The position numbers and the translations under genes are program-made. DNA of 62,943 nt. Origin: Aneurinibacillus sp. (lineage in GTDB: Bacteria > Bacillota > UBA5301 > DYFA01). The notes below the pieces were generated by a model, which was not told where the DNA came from, made no database searches, and saw only the letters and a program-made list of their open reading frames with translations. Location: the NCBI GenBank assembly GCA_020725425.1, contig DYFA01000032.1:1-62943 (forward strand), read 5' to 3'. Below are positions 48,230 to 57,383 of this stretch, in pieces. Numbering within the stretch: the first letter of the stretch is position 1; every line of letters begins with the position of its first letter.

Positions 48230-48354
48230 GTTCCTCCTCCTCTCCGCTCCGTCTCCTCCTGAGCTTCGTTCGAGCATTCGGCTTCTCCTGCCCTTGCTCC
48301 TGCGAAAGGAAACAGGACGCCCGGCGCGGAAGGAAACTTGGAGGAGGGAGCGAT

Positions 48355-49278
48355 ATGAGCATGCGGGAGTACGCCGAGTTGACCTATACCGAGCTTGCGG
48401 CTCTGAGCCGCCAGCGCACCGTCTTCCTGGGGTGTGTCAGCCCGCTGGAGGTCCACGGCCCGCACCTGCCGCTGGGGACCGACGTCTTCGTGGCCGAGGA
48501 GCTCCGCCGGCGGTACGCCGCTGCCCTGGCCGCCAAACATCCCGAGCTGGAGTTGATCGCCGTGCCGCCGCTCTACGCCGGCTCGGACCCGCTCCCCTTC
48601 CCGGGGTCGATCGACGTCCCGCCGGCGGTGCTGGAGGGGCACCTCCTCGCCCTGGCCCGGAGCCTGGCCCGGCAGGGGTTCCGGTACCTCCTCCTGGCGG
48701 ACAACCACGGCGGTCCCCGCCACCAACTAGCGGTCGAATCGGCGGCCCGAAAGGCCTGGCGGCGGTTCGGCTTCTACCTGATCGACCCCTTCGGCGTCGT
48801 CTACCGCTACATGGTGCAGCACGACCCGGAGTTCCTGGCGATTACCGGCCTGGCCCCCGGGCGGTGCGGCGACGACCCCGACGCCCACGCCGGCACCAAC
48901 GAGACTTCCCTGATGCTGGCTGCCCGCCCTGAACTGGTCAAGGAGGAGCACCGCCGCCTTCCCGCCTCTTGCCCGCCCACCCGTTCCACCGTGCGCTCCG
49001 TGGTCGGCGCGGTGGCCGCCGTCCTCAGGGCGCTCGGCGCTCGGGAGACTGCGGCGGACCTGGTCCACCTGGGAGAGACCCTGGCCTGGGTCGGCGATCC
49101 GCAGAAGCTCCCCTACATGGGCAGCCCAGCCCTGGCGACGGCTGAAGCGGGGGAGGCGATGTACCGCGGCCACGTCCGGGTAATGCTGGATCTCATGGAC
49201 CAGGCCCTCCACGGGAAACCGGTGGATATCCGTCCGCTTTTGTGGGCTGTCCGCTTCCTCAAAGCGCTGCCGTCCTGA
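48355..49278 (+). CDS. Creatininase family protein
   Basis: A 307-residue amidohydrolase of the creatininase superfamily. Metal-site residues follow the family order: PLEVHGPHLPLGTDVFV near residue 30, LLLADNHGGPRHQLA near residue 120, and DAHAGTNETSLML near residue 180. Family members hydrolyse creatinine, formamide or lactam rings in cofactor pathways. GGAGGGAG lies before ATG 48355. The gene stands alone, so the substrate is open. Confidence 0.9.
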   Translation: MSMREYAELTYTELAALSRQRTVFLGCVSPLEVHGPHLPLGTDVFVAEELRRRYAAALAAKHPELELIAVPPLYAGSDPLPFPGSIDVPPAVLEGHLLALARSLARQGFRYLLLADNHGGPRHQLAVESAARKAWRRFGFYLIDPFGVVYRYMVQHDPEFLAITGLAPGRCGDDPDAHAGTNETSLMLAARPELVKEEHRRLPASCPPTRSTVRSVVGAVAAVLRALGARETAADLVHLGETLAWVGDPQKLPYMGSPALATAEAGEAMYRGHVRVMLDLMDQALHGKPVDIRPLLWAVRFLKALPS

Positions 49279-49299
49279 AGAGACTCGGCGGCAGGGGAC

Positions 49300-49330
49300 G
49301 CGGGGGAGGCGCAAGGCTCCCCCGCTTCTC
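49300..49330 (+). terminator. Rho-independent terminator after the creatininase gene
   Basis: GCGGGGGAG (49300-49308) pairs perfectly with CTCCCCCGC (49317-49325) around eight bases, followed by the T-rich TTCTCT. It separates the creatininase gene from the sulfur operon. Confidence 0.6.
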
Positions 49331-49411
49331 TATGCCTGCCCGTTTCCGCGTCCCGGCGAGGGGGAGGATTCTTGATAGCAATAGCGAAAAGATAAATATA
49401 TTATAACTGTA

Positions 49412-49440
49412 TTGCGCGAATGAACTATTGGTTCTATAAT
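49412..49440 (+). promoter_or_regulatory. Promoter of the DsrE-TusA operon
   Basis: TTGCGC (49412-49417) and a perfect TATAAT (49435-49440) are 17 bases apart, 26 bases before the start codon. The 49370-49440 stretch is strikingly AT-rich. An inverted repeat TATTATA (49399-49405)/TATAATA (49435-49441) brackets the promoter and could be an operator. Confidence 0.7.
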
Positions 49441-49465
49441 AGCCACCGGGAAAGGAGCAGGTCAG

Positions 49466-49984
49466 ATGAGCGAGGCGACGGTGGGCAACGCCGGCGTTGT
49501 CCCGGCAGAGGAGAAACCGGACAAGGCGTCGATCGTGGTCATGAGCGGCGACCTGGACAAGGTGATGGGGTCCTTCATCATCGCCACGGCCGCGGCGGCG
49601 GCCGGTATGGAGGTCACCATGTTCTTCACCTTCTGGGGGCTGCGGGCGCTCAAGAAGAACGTCCCGACCGGGAGGACCTTCTTCGGACGCTTGCTCGGAC
49701 TCATGTACGGCGGGGACATCACCAGGTGCAACCCGTCCAAGTTCAGTTTCTGCGGTCTGGGCCGCTGGATGTTCAACCGGATGATGAAGCGGCACAACGT
49801 GCCGGACCTGGCGGAACTCCGCCGGATGGCCATCGACCTGGGGGTCAAGTTGTACGCCTGTCAGATGTCGATGGACGTGATGGAGTTCCCGCGGGAGGCC
49901 CTGATCGACGAGCTTACCGACGTAGTCGGGGCGGCCTTCTTTGTAAGTGAAGCGGCGGAGTCCAGCTTCTCGCTCTTCATCTAG
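49466..49984 (+). CDS. DsrE/DsrF-like family protein (DsrE2 type)
   Basis: A 172-residue protein of the peroxiredoxin-like DsrE2 group. KASIVVMSGDLDKVMGSFII opens the fold, a hydrophobic helix and MFFTFWGLRALKK follow, and the conserved cysteine is in VKLYACQMSMDVM. Such proteins carry sulfane sulfur and work with TusA. A short N-terminal lead precedes the fold. It heads a four-gene operon with TusA, a DsrM-like membrane protein and an HdrD-like iron-sulfur protein. Confidence 0.92.
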   Translation: MSEATVGNAGVVPAEEKPDKASIVVMSGDLDKVMGSFIIATAAAAAGMEVTMFFTFWGLRALKKNVPTGRTFFGRLLGLMYGGDITRCNPSKFSFCGLGRWMFNRMMKRHNVPDLAELRRMAIDLGVKLYACQMSMDVMEFPREALIDELTDVVGAAFFVSEAAESSFSLFI

Positions 49985-50046
49985 GGCTTGACCGGCGCCG
50001 GGAGCCCCGGCGCCGAAAACACACCAGAGATCGGGGAGGAATTCCA

Positions 50047-50289
50047 GTGTCGGACGAATTCAAAGTGGACCTGAAGCTTGACCTGAAGGGGCTCGCCTGC
50101 CCGCTGCCGGTGGTGCGGGTCAGCAAGGCCATCAAAGACATCCCGCTGGGCGGCGTCATCGAGGCGGTGGCCACCGATCCCGGGGCTTTAGCCGACTTCC
50201 CGGCCTGGGCCAAGACCTCCGGGAATGAGATCCTCAAGACCGAACGGAGCGGCGCGGAGCTGAAGTTCTACATCAAAAGGGTGAAGTAG
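50047..50289 (+). CDS. Sulfurtransferase TusA family protein
   Basis: An 80-residue TusA/SirA protein. The active cysteine is in the CPxP motif, KGLACPLPVVRVSKA, and VIEAVATDPGALADFPAWAK is typical of the family. GGGGAGG precedes GTG 50047. It passes persulfide sulfur between partners, probably the DsrE-like protein before it. The next gene's ATG touches its stop. Confidence 0.93.
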   Translation: MSDEFKVDLKLDLKGLACPLPVVRVSKAIKDIPLGGVIEAVATDPGALADFPAWAKTSGNEILKTERSGAELKFYIKRVK

Positions 50290-50994
50290 ATGCATGCGCT
50301 GGCATACTGGATTACCGGTCCCGGCGTCTACCTGGCCGTGGGGGTCTTCGCGCTCGGCCTGGGGTACCGCCTCTACCAGTGGCGTAGGATGGCAGCCAGC
50401 CCGATGCGGCTGGGGATCTTCCCCAAGCCTCCTCCCGGGGCCAAGGTCCTGCGCATCGTGGCCGACACCTTGGCCTTTCCTCAGCTGGCCGAGGTCAACC
50501 CCTCGCTCTGGGTGGCCGCCATCGTCTTCCATGTCGCCCTCCTCGGCGTCTTCGTCGGCCACCTGCACCTCTTGGGGAGGTTCCCGGGCCAGCTTGAGGA
50601 GATGATGACGGCGAACGCCAGCTTGGTCGGGGGAACCATGGGGGTCCTCTGGGCCCTGGCTGCGCTGTACCTCCTGATCCGGCGATTCAAAACCCCCTAC
50701 AAGGAGATCTCCACGCCCGAGGACTACCTCCTCCTGCTCTTGATCCTGGGCGCGGTGGTGATGGGGGATCACCTGCGGTTCTTCGGGCATGTCGACGTGG
50801 GCGTGTACCAGGAGTACATCCGGAGCCTCTACGCCTTCCGGCCGGAACTCCCGGCGGCGCTCGCCACATCCTCGGTCAAGTGGTCCTTTGTAGTGCACAT
50901 CCTGCTGGCCAATTTGCTCCTCATCTACTTGCCTTTCTCGAAGCTGGTGCACTTCATCGGGGCCTTCTTCACCAACGGGATTAGGAGGGGTTAG
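50290..50994 (+). CDS. DsrM/NarI-like respiratory membrane subunit
   Basis: A 234-residue membrane protein with five hydrophobic helices, resembling the heme-b subunit of nitrate reductase (NarI) and DsrM. Candidate heme histidines are in IVFHVALLGVFVGHLHLLG, VMGDHLRFFGH and LVHFIGAFF. It should pass electrons between the quinone pool and the iron-sulfur subunit encoded three bases downstream. Confidence 0.85.
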   Translation: MHALAYWITGPGVYLAVGVFALGLGYRLYQWRRMAASPMRLGIFPKPPPGAKVLRIVADTLAFPQLAEVNPSLWVAAIVFHVALLGVFVGHLHLLGRFPGQLEEMMTANASLVGGTMGVLWALAALYLLIRRFKTPYKEISTPEDYLLLLLILGAVVMGDHLRFFGHVDVGVYQEYIRSLYAFRPELPAALATSSVKWSFVVHILLANLLLIYLPFSKLVHFIGAFFTNGIRRG

Positions 50995-50996
50995 CG

Positions 50997-52316
50997 GTGG
51001 ACGAAACCACGAAGCAGAAACTGCTCGACGTGATGAAGAGCAAGTTGAACCGCCAGCTCCTCTACTACTTGGACGTCTGTGCCAAGTGCGGGGCGTGCAA
51101 GGACGCCTGCCACATCTACAGGGCCACCGGAAAGGCGGAACTTGTGCCGTCGCACCGGGCTGACCTCCTGCGGCGGCTCTACCGGCGGCACTTCACCTCG
51201 GCCGGGCGGGTCTTCCCCTCGCTGTATGAGGCTACAGACCTCTCCGACCAGCTCCTGGACGAGATGTACCAGGCGGCCTTCACCTGCACGGGCTGCCGCC
51301 GGTGCATGGTCTACTGCCCCTTCGGGATCGACCTGACCTGGGTCATCGGTGTGGAGAAGGCGATGCTCTCCGCGGTGGGGAAGGTCCCCGAGGAACTGAA
51401 TATGCTGGCTGACGCCGCCATCGAGAAGGGCAACAGCATAGACCTCTACCGGGAGATCATGCAGGACCAGATCCGCAGCCTCGAGCCGGAGCTGCGGGAA
51501 CTGACCGGCATGCCGGACGCCACCATCCCGATGGGCAAGAAAGGCGCCCGGGTGCTCTACGTCGCCCTGGCCGGGACGGGGTCCATCCTCCCGCCGGCGG
51601 TCATCTTCAACCTGGCAGGCGAGGACTGGACGCTCTCCGAGTTCGAGGCGGCCAACTACGGCTACTTTCTGGGCGACACCGCCCGGGCGGCCAGGATCGC
51701 CGAGCGGATCGTCAACGAGGCCAAGGAACTGGGCGTCGAGGAAGTGGTGCTCACCGAGTGCGGCCACGCCTACCGGGTCATGAAGCATCTGGACGAGGTC
51801 TGGTCGAAGCAGAAGTTCCCCTTCAAGGTGTTGAGCGTCTTCGAGCCCTGGGCCCGCTACCTCAAGGAAGGGCGGGTCAAGGTGTTGCGTCCGATCGCTG
51901 AGCCGGCGACTTACCACGACCCCTGTCAGCTCGGCCGGAACGGCGGCATCTACGAGGAGCCGCGGGAAGTGGTCAAGGCCATCTGCACGGACTTCCGGGA
52001 CATGACACCCAACCGGGAGAAGAACTGGTGCTGCGGCGGCGGCGGGGGACTGGTCGCCCAGACAGACCTGGAGGAGTTCCGGGCCGACACCGGCCTCGTC
52101 AAGGCGGAGCAGGTCCGGGCCACGGGGGCCAGGATCGCGGCCACGCCCTGCGAAAACTGCCGGCTCCAGTTGGCCCTGCTGAACGAGCGCTACCACCTGG
52201 GGGTCGAGGTCGTCGCTGTGACCGACTTGCTAGTTCGGGCGGTCGCCCCGGGGGCGCTGCGGAAGCCGGAACAGGAGCCCCGGGAAACGGCGCGGGAGCA
52301 GGAGGCCAGCGCGTAG
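50997..52316 (+). CDS. Heterodisulfide reductase-like iron-sulfur protein (HdrD/DsrK type)
   Basis: A 439-residue protein. Two [4Fe-4S] ferredoxin motifs lie in the first 120 residues (CAKCGACKDACH and CTGCRRCMVYCP). Two CCG-type domains follow; the second is complete, with CQLGRNGG, NWCCGGGGG and TPCENC, the ligands of the unusual cluster that splits disulfides in HdrB and DsrK. The first CCG domain is degenerate (LTECGHAYR). With the DsrM-like subunit it forms a membrane module that reduces a disulfide or persulfide, perhaps carried by TusA or DsrE. It starts with GTG. Confidence 0.9.
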   Translation: MDETTKQKLLDVMKSKLNRQLLYYLDVCAKCGACKDACHIYRATGKAELVPSHRADLLRRLYRRHFTSAGRVFPSLYEATDLSDQLLDEMYQAAFTCTGCRRCMVYCPFGIDLTWVIGVEKAMLSAVGKVPEELNMLADAAIEKGNSIDLYREIMQDQIRSLEPELRELTGMPDATIPMGKKGARVLYVALAGTGSILPPAVIFNLAGEDWTLSEFEAANYGYFLGDTARAARIAERIVNEAKELGVEEVVLTECGHAYRVMKHLDEVWSKQKFPFKVLSVFEPWARYLKEGRVKVLRPIAEPATYHDPCQLGRNGGIYEEPREVVKAICTDFRDMTPNREKNWCCGGGGGLVAQTDLEEFRADTGLVKAEQVRATGARIAATPCENCRLQLALLNERYHLGVEVVAVTDLLVRAVAPGALRKPEQEPRETAREQEASA

Positions 52317-52375
52317 GTCCGGCCCATAAACCGCTCCGGGTTCCGGCTGGACTTCTGAGCGCCGGCTCCGTCGGC

Positions 52376-53890
52376 TTACGGCTCGAGGTCTGCCTGCTCC
52401 CGGTTCAGGGCGATATCCCTACCGTACACCGCCGGGCCGAAGACCCGGCTCAAGTGTTCGACGGGGAACGGCTTGGTCACCAGGGAGACGAGAGGGACGA
52501 CCGCCAATGGCACGACCATCGCCAGGACGCCCGAGAGGGTGACCATCGCGGGGTCGAGCCCATGCCACCACGCGAAGCCCAACGAGATGGCCAGCCCTGA
52601 GAGCGCGCCCGCCCAGGCGCCGGCCCGGGTGGTCCCTTTCCAGTAGAGGCCGTACAGGTAGGGCGCCAGGAAAACCCCGGCGACCGTGCCCCAGGAGAGG
52701 GCCATCAGCGAGAGGATAAAGGCCGGACGGGTCACCGCCAGGGCGAAGGAGAGCACGATGAAGAAGCCGCAGAGCACCCGCATGAGCCGGACCATCGCCT
52801 GCCCGGAAAGCTTCGGCCACCACACCCCCTGGAAGAGGTCCATCCCCACCGCCGAGCTGGCCACCAGGACCAGCGAGGAGAGGGTGGACATGGAGGCGGA
52901 GAGGACGAGCAGCAGGAGGATGGCGGCCAGCCAGTCGGGCATCGCCAGGGTGATGAGCTGGGGCACCAGCAGGTCGGCGTTGGGCTTCCCGCCGGCCAGC
53001 GGCAGCGCCTTGAAGAAGAGCCTGGTCAAAGAGCCGAAGAAGTAGGCGCTGAAGGTGATGATCCCGGCGAAGAGGGTCGAGACGATGGCCGCCGGGCGGA
53101 CCGCCGCCTCGCTCTTGATCGAGTAGAACTTCTGGACCATCTGCGGCAGGCCCCACGTTCCTAGGCTGGTGAGCAAGACCAGGTGGAGGAGGGGCCACGG
53201 CCCCGGCGGGCCCACCGGAGAGGCCAGAGCCGGATCGATAGCAGCCAACTTCTGCATCCCCGCCATCAATCCGCCCACCTCCGGCCGGAGGAGGATCGTC
53301 CGCACCATCAGCGCTGCCCCGCCCAGCATGATCAACCCCTGGACGAAGTCGGTCAGGTTGACGGCCAGGTATCCGCCCATGACCAGGTAGACCAGAGTGA
53401 GGACAGTCATCAGGAGCAGGGCGGCGAGGTACGGCAGGTGGAAGACCTGCTCGAAAAGGTAGGAGAGGCCTATGTAAACAGAGCCCGAGTAGGGCACGAG
53501 GAAGATGAAGATGACCAGGGCGGCGAAGATCTTGAGCCTTTTATCAGCGTAACGAGCCCCCAGGAACTCCGGCATGGTCATGGCGTGGAGGCGGATGGTC
53601 ATCTCCCGGGTGCGCCGGGCCAAGACCAGCCAGGCCAGGAGCGAGCCGACCAGCGTGTTGCCGAGGGCGATCCAGAGCCCGGAGAGGCCGAAGCTCCAGC
53701 CGATCCGCCCGGCGTACCCGACAAAGAGCACGGCTGAGAAGTAGGTCGTCCCGTAGGCGAAGGCCGACATCCAGGGGCCGATCTGCCGGTTGCCGAGGAA
53801 GAAGTCGCCGAGGGTGCGGGTCCGCCGCATGGTGATGACCCCGATGGTTAGAAACGCGGCCGCGTACAAAACCAGGAGAAAAACCTTCAT
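52376..53890 (-). CDS. Sodium:solute symporter family protein
   Basis: A 504-residue SSS-family transporter with about 13 membrane helices. It begins FLLVLYAAAFLTIGVITMRR, has the family stretch GNRQIGPWMSAFAYGTTYFS and, later, LVLSASMSTLSSLVLVASSA. GGAGGAG stands before ATG 53890. Members carry proline, pantothenate, sugars or carboxylates with Na+. The gene is alone and divergent from the M28 peptidase; the 163-base gap holds no clear promoter. Confidence 0.92.
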   Translation of the reverse strand: MKVFLLVLYAAAFLTIGVITMRRTRTLGDFFLGNRQIGPWMSAFAYGTTYFSAVLFVGYAGRIGWSFGLSGLWIALGNTLVGSLLAWLVLARRTREMTIRLHAMTMPEFLGARYADKRLKIFAALVIFIFLVPYSGSVYIGLSYLFEQVFHLPYLAALLLMTVLTLVYLVMGGYLAVNLTDFVQGLIMLGGAALMVRTILLRPEVGGLMAGMQKLAAIDPALASPVGPPGPWPLLHLVLLTSLGTWGLPQMVQKFYSIKSEAAVRPAAIVSTLFAGIITFSAYFFGSLTRLFFKALPLAGGKPNADLLVPQLITLAMPDWLAAILLLLVLSASMSTLSSLVLVASSAVGMDLFQGVWWPKLSGQAMVRLMRVLCGFFIVLSFALAVTRPAFILSLMALSWGTVAGVFLAPYLYGLYWKGTTRAGAWAGALSGLAISLGFAWWHGLDPAMVTLSGVLAMVVPLAVVPLVSLVTKPFPVEHLSRVFGPAVYGRDIALNREQADLEP

Positions 53891-54053
53891 GAGACCGCTC
53901 CTCCCTGCTCCCTGCCTCGCCGAGGTTTGGCGGTAGATATTCCACGCCGCCGGCCCCTTTCCTCCCCTGGCCTGGTCTGAACTCATCCCTATCCGTCGGG
54001 CGAAGGTAAACCGCCCGGCGGGACGAAATCTGTAACCGTCGGAGGTGGTTGGC

Positions 54054-55751
54054 GTGAGAGGGCGCGCCTGGCTCAAGGTGATGGTGATCACCGCGGCGCT
54101 GGTGATAGGTCTCGGGTGGCTGGCCGCCCGCCCGGTGCCCGACGTGCCGGTCTACGACGGCGACCTCGAGTTCCAGGCGAGCCAGGCGATGCTCTACCTG
54201 TCTGAGCTGGTGACCCGGTTCCCCCGCCGGGACTACGCCTACCCGGCCCGTCGGGAGGCTGCCGAGTGGATCGCCGCGGAACTCGGGCAAAACGGCCTCC
54301 AGGTTTATACGCAGGAGTTCTCCGAAGTGATCGCCGGCCGCCGGGTGGACGGGCTGCAGAACGTCTTCGCGGTGCTCCCCGGCCGGATCTCCAAGGCGAT
54401 CCTGGTGGTGGCGCACTACGACACTCCGCCGTTCGTCCGGGAGGGGGCGGCGGACGACGCCTCGGGCGTAGCGACGATGATGGAGCTGGCCCGGGTCTTC
54501 TCCCGGACCAACCCCCGGTGGACCATGATCTTCCTGGCCAGCGACTCGGAGGAGTACGGCGCCATGTGGGGTTCCTACCGCTTCCTTTTGGCGAGCGGGT
54601 GGAAGGACCGGCTGGCGGCGGTGGTGAGCCTGGACTTCGCCAACATGGGGCCGATGAAGGGCATCAAGTTGCGGAGCATGGGCATCCACCAGGGGTACAC
54701 GCCTCTCTGGCTGCGGGAGATGACGAAGGCGGCCATCGCCCGGGAGACGCAGGCGATCGACGTCTCGCCCGTCATGGAGTGGGTCGAGCGCTCCGTGGCG
54801 GTCGCCCCCACGGAACACGGCGTCTACCTTGAGGCGGGTATCCCGGCGGTGGACCTGTGGGGCGTACCGCAGGATCAGGCCTGGCAGTCCCGCCACTACC
54901 ACACGGTCCATGACACGCTGGACAAGGTCCACCCCGCGACTGTGGCCCACTACGGGCGGGCGGCGGAGCGGCTGCTCCGCACGCTGCAGGGCCTGGAGGA
55001 TTGGCCCTCCGGGGAGATGCGCTACTTCAAGCTCGGCCGGCGTTACCTGCCGGGCGGGGCGGTGCTGCTCCTGCAATTGGTGGCCCTGCTGCCGCTGCTC
55101 GTCGGGACGCTCAGGGCACGGCTGGCGGCCGGCCGCGGGCGGGCCGGCGAGGTCTGGTTGGAGGTTCGCCACCTGAGCGCCCTCTTCCTGGCAGGGTGCC
55201 TGGGCTACCTCGCTCTCTGGCTCAGCTCCGAGAAGGGCCTGATGGTCAAGTACGAACTGTATCCCGCCACCCAGAAAGACCCTGTGCTCAACGCTCCCCA
55301 GCTTCTGCCGTTGGCCCTGATGGCGGCGGCGTTGATCGGGGGGTATTTCGTGTTCCGCGGGGCGCTGCGGGTCAGGGGCGGGGTTTCGCCGGCGGTCCGG
55401 CGGGCGGTTGCCCTGACCGGACTGCTGTTCCTGGTTGTGGCGGCCGTCCTGTTCAACGGCGGGTTCGCCGCCCTGGCCTTCCTGGCGCCGGCCATCTATC
55501 TCTGGCCGCTGGCGAGGACCGCCCGCAACCGGTCCGTCCGGCTCCTGAACGTCGCACTGGCTCTCTCAGCGCTGGTGGTCTTTGCAGCCTTCGTCGCGCT
55601 CTTCTCGCAGCTCTACTTCATCGGCCATGTCTGGTGGTACATCCTGATGGCTGCCGCGTACGGGCTCTTCCGGGCCCGGGCGGTCCTGGCCTTCCTTATC
55701 GCAGCGGCCCTCTTTCTCCGCTTCACTTCGGCGGCTCTCTGCCGCGAGTGA
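54054..55751 (+). CDS. M28 family metallopeptidase with C-terminal membrane domain
   Basis: A 565-residue protein. An N-terminal membrane anchor (residues 8-27) leads to an M28 aminopeptidase domain with zinc ligands in VAHYDTPP, ADDASGVATMMELA, DSEEYGAMWGS and YHTVHDTLDK. From about residue 340 there are 6-7 further membrane helices. This layout recalls ER/vacuolar-type M28 proteases fused to membrane domains and puts the catalytic part outside the cell. GGAGGTGG precedes GTG 54054. Confidence 0.88.
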   Translation: MRGRAWLKVMVITAALVIGLGWLAARPVPDVPVYDGDLEFQASQAMLYLSELVTRFPRRDYAYPARREAAEWIAAELGQNGLQVYTQEFSEVIAGRRVDGLQNVFAVLPGRISKAILVVAHYDTPPFVREGAADDASGVATMMELARVFSRTNPRWTMIFLASDSEEYGAMWGSYRFLLASGWKDRLAAVVSLDFANMGPMKGIKLRSMGIHQGYTPLWLREMTKAAIARETQAIDVSPVMEWVERSVAVAPTEHGVYLEAGIPAVDLWGVPQDQAWQSRHYHTVHDTLDKVHPATVAHYGRAAERLLRTLQGLEDWPSGEMRYFKLGRRYLPGGAVLLLQLVALLPLLVGTLRARLAAGRGRAGEVWLEVRHLSALFLAGCLGYLALWLSSEKGLMVKYELYPATQKDPVLNAPQLLPLALMAAALIGGYFVFRGALRVRGGVSPAVRRAVALTGLLFLVVAAVLFNGGFAALAFLAPAIYLWPLARTARNRSVRLLNVALALSALVVFAAFVALFSQLYFIGHVWWYILMAAAYGLFRARAVLAFLIAAALFLRFTSAALCRE

Positions 55752-55766
55752 AGTGCGCTTTCAGGC

Positions 55767-56234
55767 CTACTGGAGCTGCTTCGGCTGGGTGTTGATCCTC
55801 AGCCGGGTGGCCTTCCCCTTCCCGGGTTCGGCTTTCGGCACGCTGACCTGGAGGACGCCGTTCCGGTAGTCGGCCGTCGCCTGTTCGTGTTTCACCGGCG
55901 CCGGGAAGGGGATGGTCCGGTAGAAGCTGCCGTAGCGGCGCTCGATGCGCCGGTACCCCTGCGTATCAGCGTCGGTCTCCTGCTTGACCTCGCCTTTGAG
56001 GGAGAGCCCGTCCTCGGCCACCGTCACGTCGAGGTCGTCGGGGTCGACCCCCGGGATTTCCGCGCTGACGATGACATGGGTGGGCGTTTCCCGGACGTCC
56101 ACGGAGGGTCCCCAGGCCGCCGGGAAGGTCCGCTCCCCCCACGGCACCGGCCAGGCGAAGTTGAGAAGCCGGTTCATATCCTCCCGCATCCTGTGGAACT
56201 CGTCGAACGGGGTCCATTTGACCAGGTCAGCCAT
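55767..56234 (-). CDS. Small heat shock protein, Hsp20/alpha-crystallin family
   Basis: A 155-residue ATP-independent chaperone. The alpha-crystallin domain runs from PSVDVRETPTHVIVSAEIPG to the signature NGVLQVSVPKAE, and a C-terminal LRINT replaces the usual I-x-I tail. The N-terminal WTPFDEFHRMREDMNRL is typical. GGGAGGTAA stands before ATG 56234, directly after a perfect hairpin that could expose or hide this site. Confidence 0.93.
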   Translation of the reverse strand: MADLVKWTPFDEFHRMREDMNRLLNFAWPVPWGERTFPAAWGPSVDVRETPTHVIVSAEIPGVDPDDLDVTVAEDGLSLKGEVKQETDADTQGYRRIERRYGSFYRTIPFPAPVKHEQATADYRNGVLQVSVPKAEPGKGKATRLRINTQPKQLQ

Positions 56235-56246
56235 GTGAGTTACCTC

Positions 56247-56271
56247 CCGAGTGAAGAAATTGCTCACTCGG
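56247..56271 (-). promoter_or_regulatory. Inverted repeat in the hsp20 leader
   Basis: CCGAGTGA and TCACTCGG are perfect inverted copies nine bases apart. In the mRNA the 3' arm ends on the first bases of the GGGAGG ribosome site, and an alternative pairing (GTGAG with CTCAC next to the ATG) could enclose that site. The arms run opposite to CIRCE (GCACTC-N9-GAGTGC), so this is not an HrcA site. Confidence 0.55.
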
Positions 56272-56329
56272 TAGTCTGCGCTCCGGCTGGGCGCTCTATA
56301 AGCACTCGACCCCGCCTGCTTGCCGAAAT

Positions 56330-57244
56330 TCAGGCCTTTCTGCCGAGGAGGGGCGGGGTGTCGACCGGTATCAAGACGATGGTCGAGTTCTTTTCCACGG
56401 AGATCTCGGTCAGGGTCTGCAGGTAACGCAGCTGAAGGGCGGCCGGCTCGGTGGCGATGACTTTGGCGGCCTCGGTCAACTTCTGCGACGCCTGGAACTC
56501 ACCGTCAGCGGCGATGACCTTCGCCCGGCGCTCCCGCTCCGCCTCGGCCTGCTTGGCCATAGCCCGCTTCATCGTCTCCGGGAGCTCCACCGCCTTGATC
56601 TCGACCCCCGTGACCTTGATCCCCCAGGGATCGGTCGCTTCGTCGAGGAGCTTCCGCAGGAGGTCGTTGAGTTCCGCCCGCTTGGCCAGCATGTCGTCGA
56701 GCTCGTGCTGGCCCAGGACGGAGCGGAGGATGGTCTGCCCGAGCAGGGTGGTGCTGTTATAGTAACTGACCACCTTGGTGACGGCCAGGACAGGGTCGAA
56801 GATGTTGAAGTAGACCACCGCGTCCACCAGCACCGGCACGTTGTCCCGGGTGATGATCTCCTGCTTGGAGACGTCCACCGTGATCGTCCGGGTGTCCAGC
56901 TTGACCACGCGGTCGATGCCGACCGGCAGGACCACGTTGAGCCCCGGTCCGAGCACGCCCATCAGCCGCCCGAGGCGGAACAGGACGCCCCGTTCGTACT
57001 CGGTGATGATCCGGACCATGCTGGCGAGCACGGTTCCGGCGGCCACCGACCACAGGATGAAGAGGGGGAAGAGCAGCGGGGCGCTCTGCAGCCACCACGC
57101 CACCCCGATCCAGATCACGCCCAGAACCGCCAGGATGGCTGCGGTACCGCTCTGCCTGGTGCCGATCGCCAGCCCGATCCACCCGAGCCACCACAGGCTC
57201 ATCACCGCAAAGATGGCGAGCGAGAACCAACCGAGTCCTGCCAT
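56330..57244 (-). CDS. Slipin/SPFH domain membrane protein
   Basis: A 304-residue band-7 protein. Three or four hydrophobic helices fill residues 1-75, then the SPFH domain starts with VRIITEYERGVLFRLGRLMG and includes VDVSKQEIITRDNVPVLVDA. A charged coiled region (AMAKQAEAERERRAKVIAA) and a C-terminal NSTIVLIPVDTP end it. Slipins organise membrane microdomains, often with a NfeD partner. No NfeD gene is adjacent; the long N-terminal membrane region may compensate. Confidence 0.92.
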   Translation of the reverse strand: MAGLGWFSLAIFAVMSLWWLGWIGLAIGTRQSGTAAILAVLGVIWIGVAWWLQSAPLLFPLFILWSVAAGTVLASMVRIITEYERGVLFRLGRLMGVLGPGLNVVLPVGIDRVVKLDTRTITVDVSKQEIITRDNVPVLVDAVVYFNIFDPVLAVTKVVSYYNSTTLLGQTILRSVLGQHELDDMLAKRAELNDLLRKLLDEATDPWGIKVTGVEIKAVELPETMKRAMAKQAEAERERRAKVIAADGEFQASQKLTEAAKVIATEPAALQLRYLQTLTEISVEKNSTIVLIPVDTPPLLGRKA

Positions 57245-57383
57245 GAGCGTCCACCTCCCGCGCTAAGTCGCCTTTCGACTGTATGATAATTCCGGCTCGG
57301 CGTGCCGATTCCTATCGCTCGAGCAGGATTCGGAGACCAGGCGTTTAAGACGCTTAGAAAAGCCCGGCCGGGAGTGGAGCGAC

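Noticed and set aside
56247-56271. CIRCE element for HrcA
   Set aside because: Spacing of nine bases fits, but the arms are in the opposite order to GCACTC-N9-GAGTGC and lack the TTA ends.
56247-56271. HspR/HAIR element
   Set aside because: HAIR needs CTTGAGT-N7-ACTCAAG; here the ACTCG arms are 13 bases apart.
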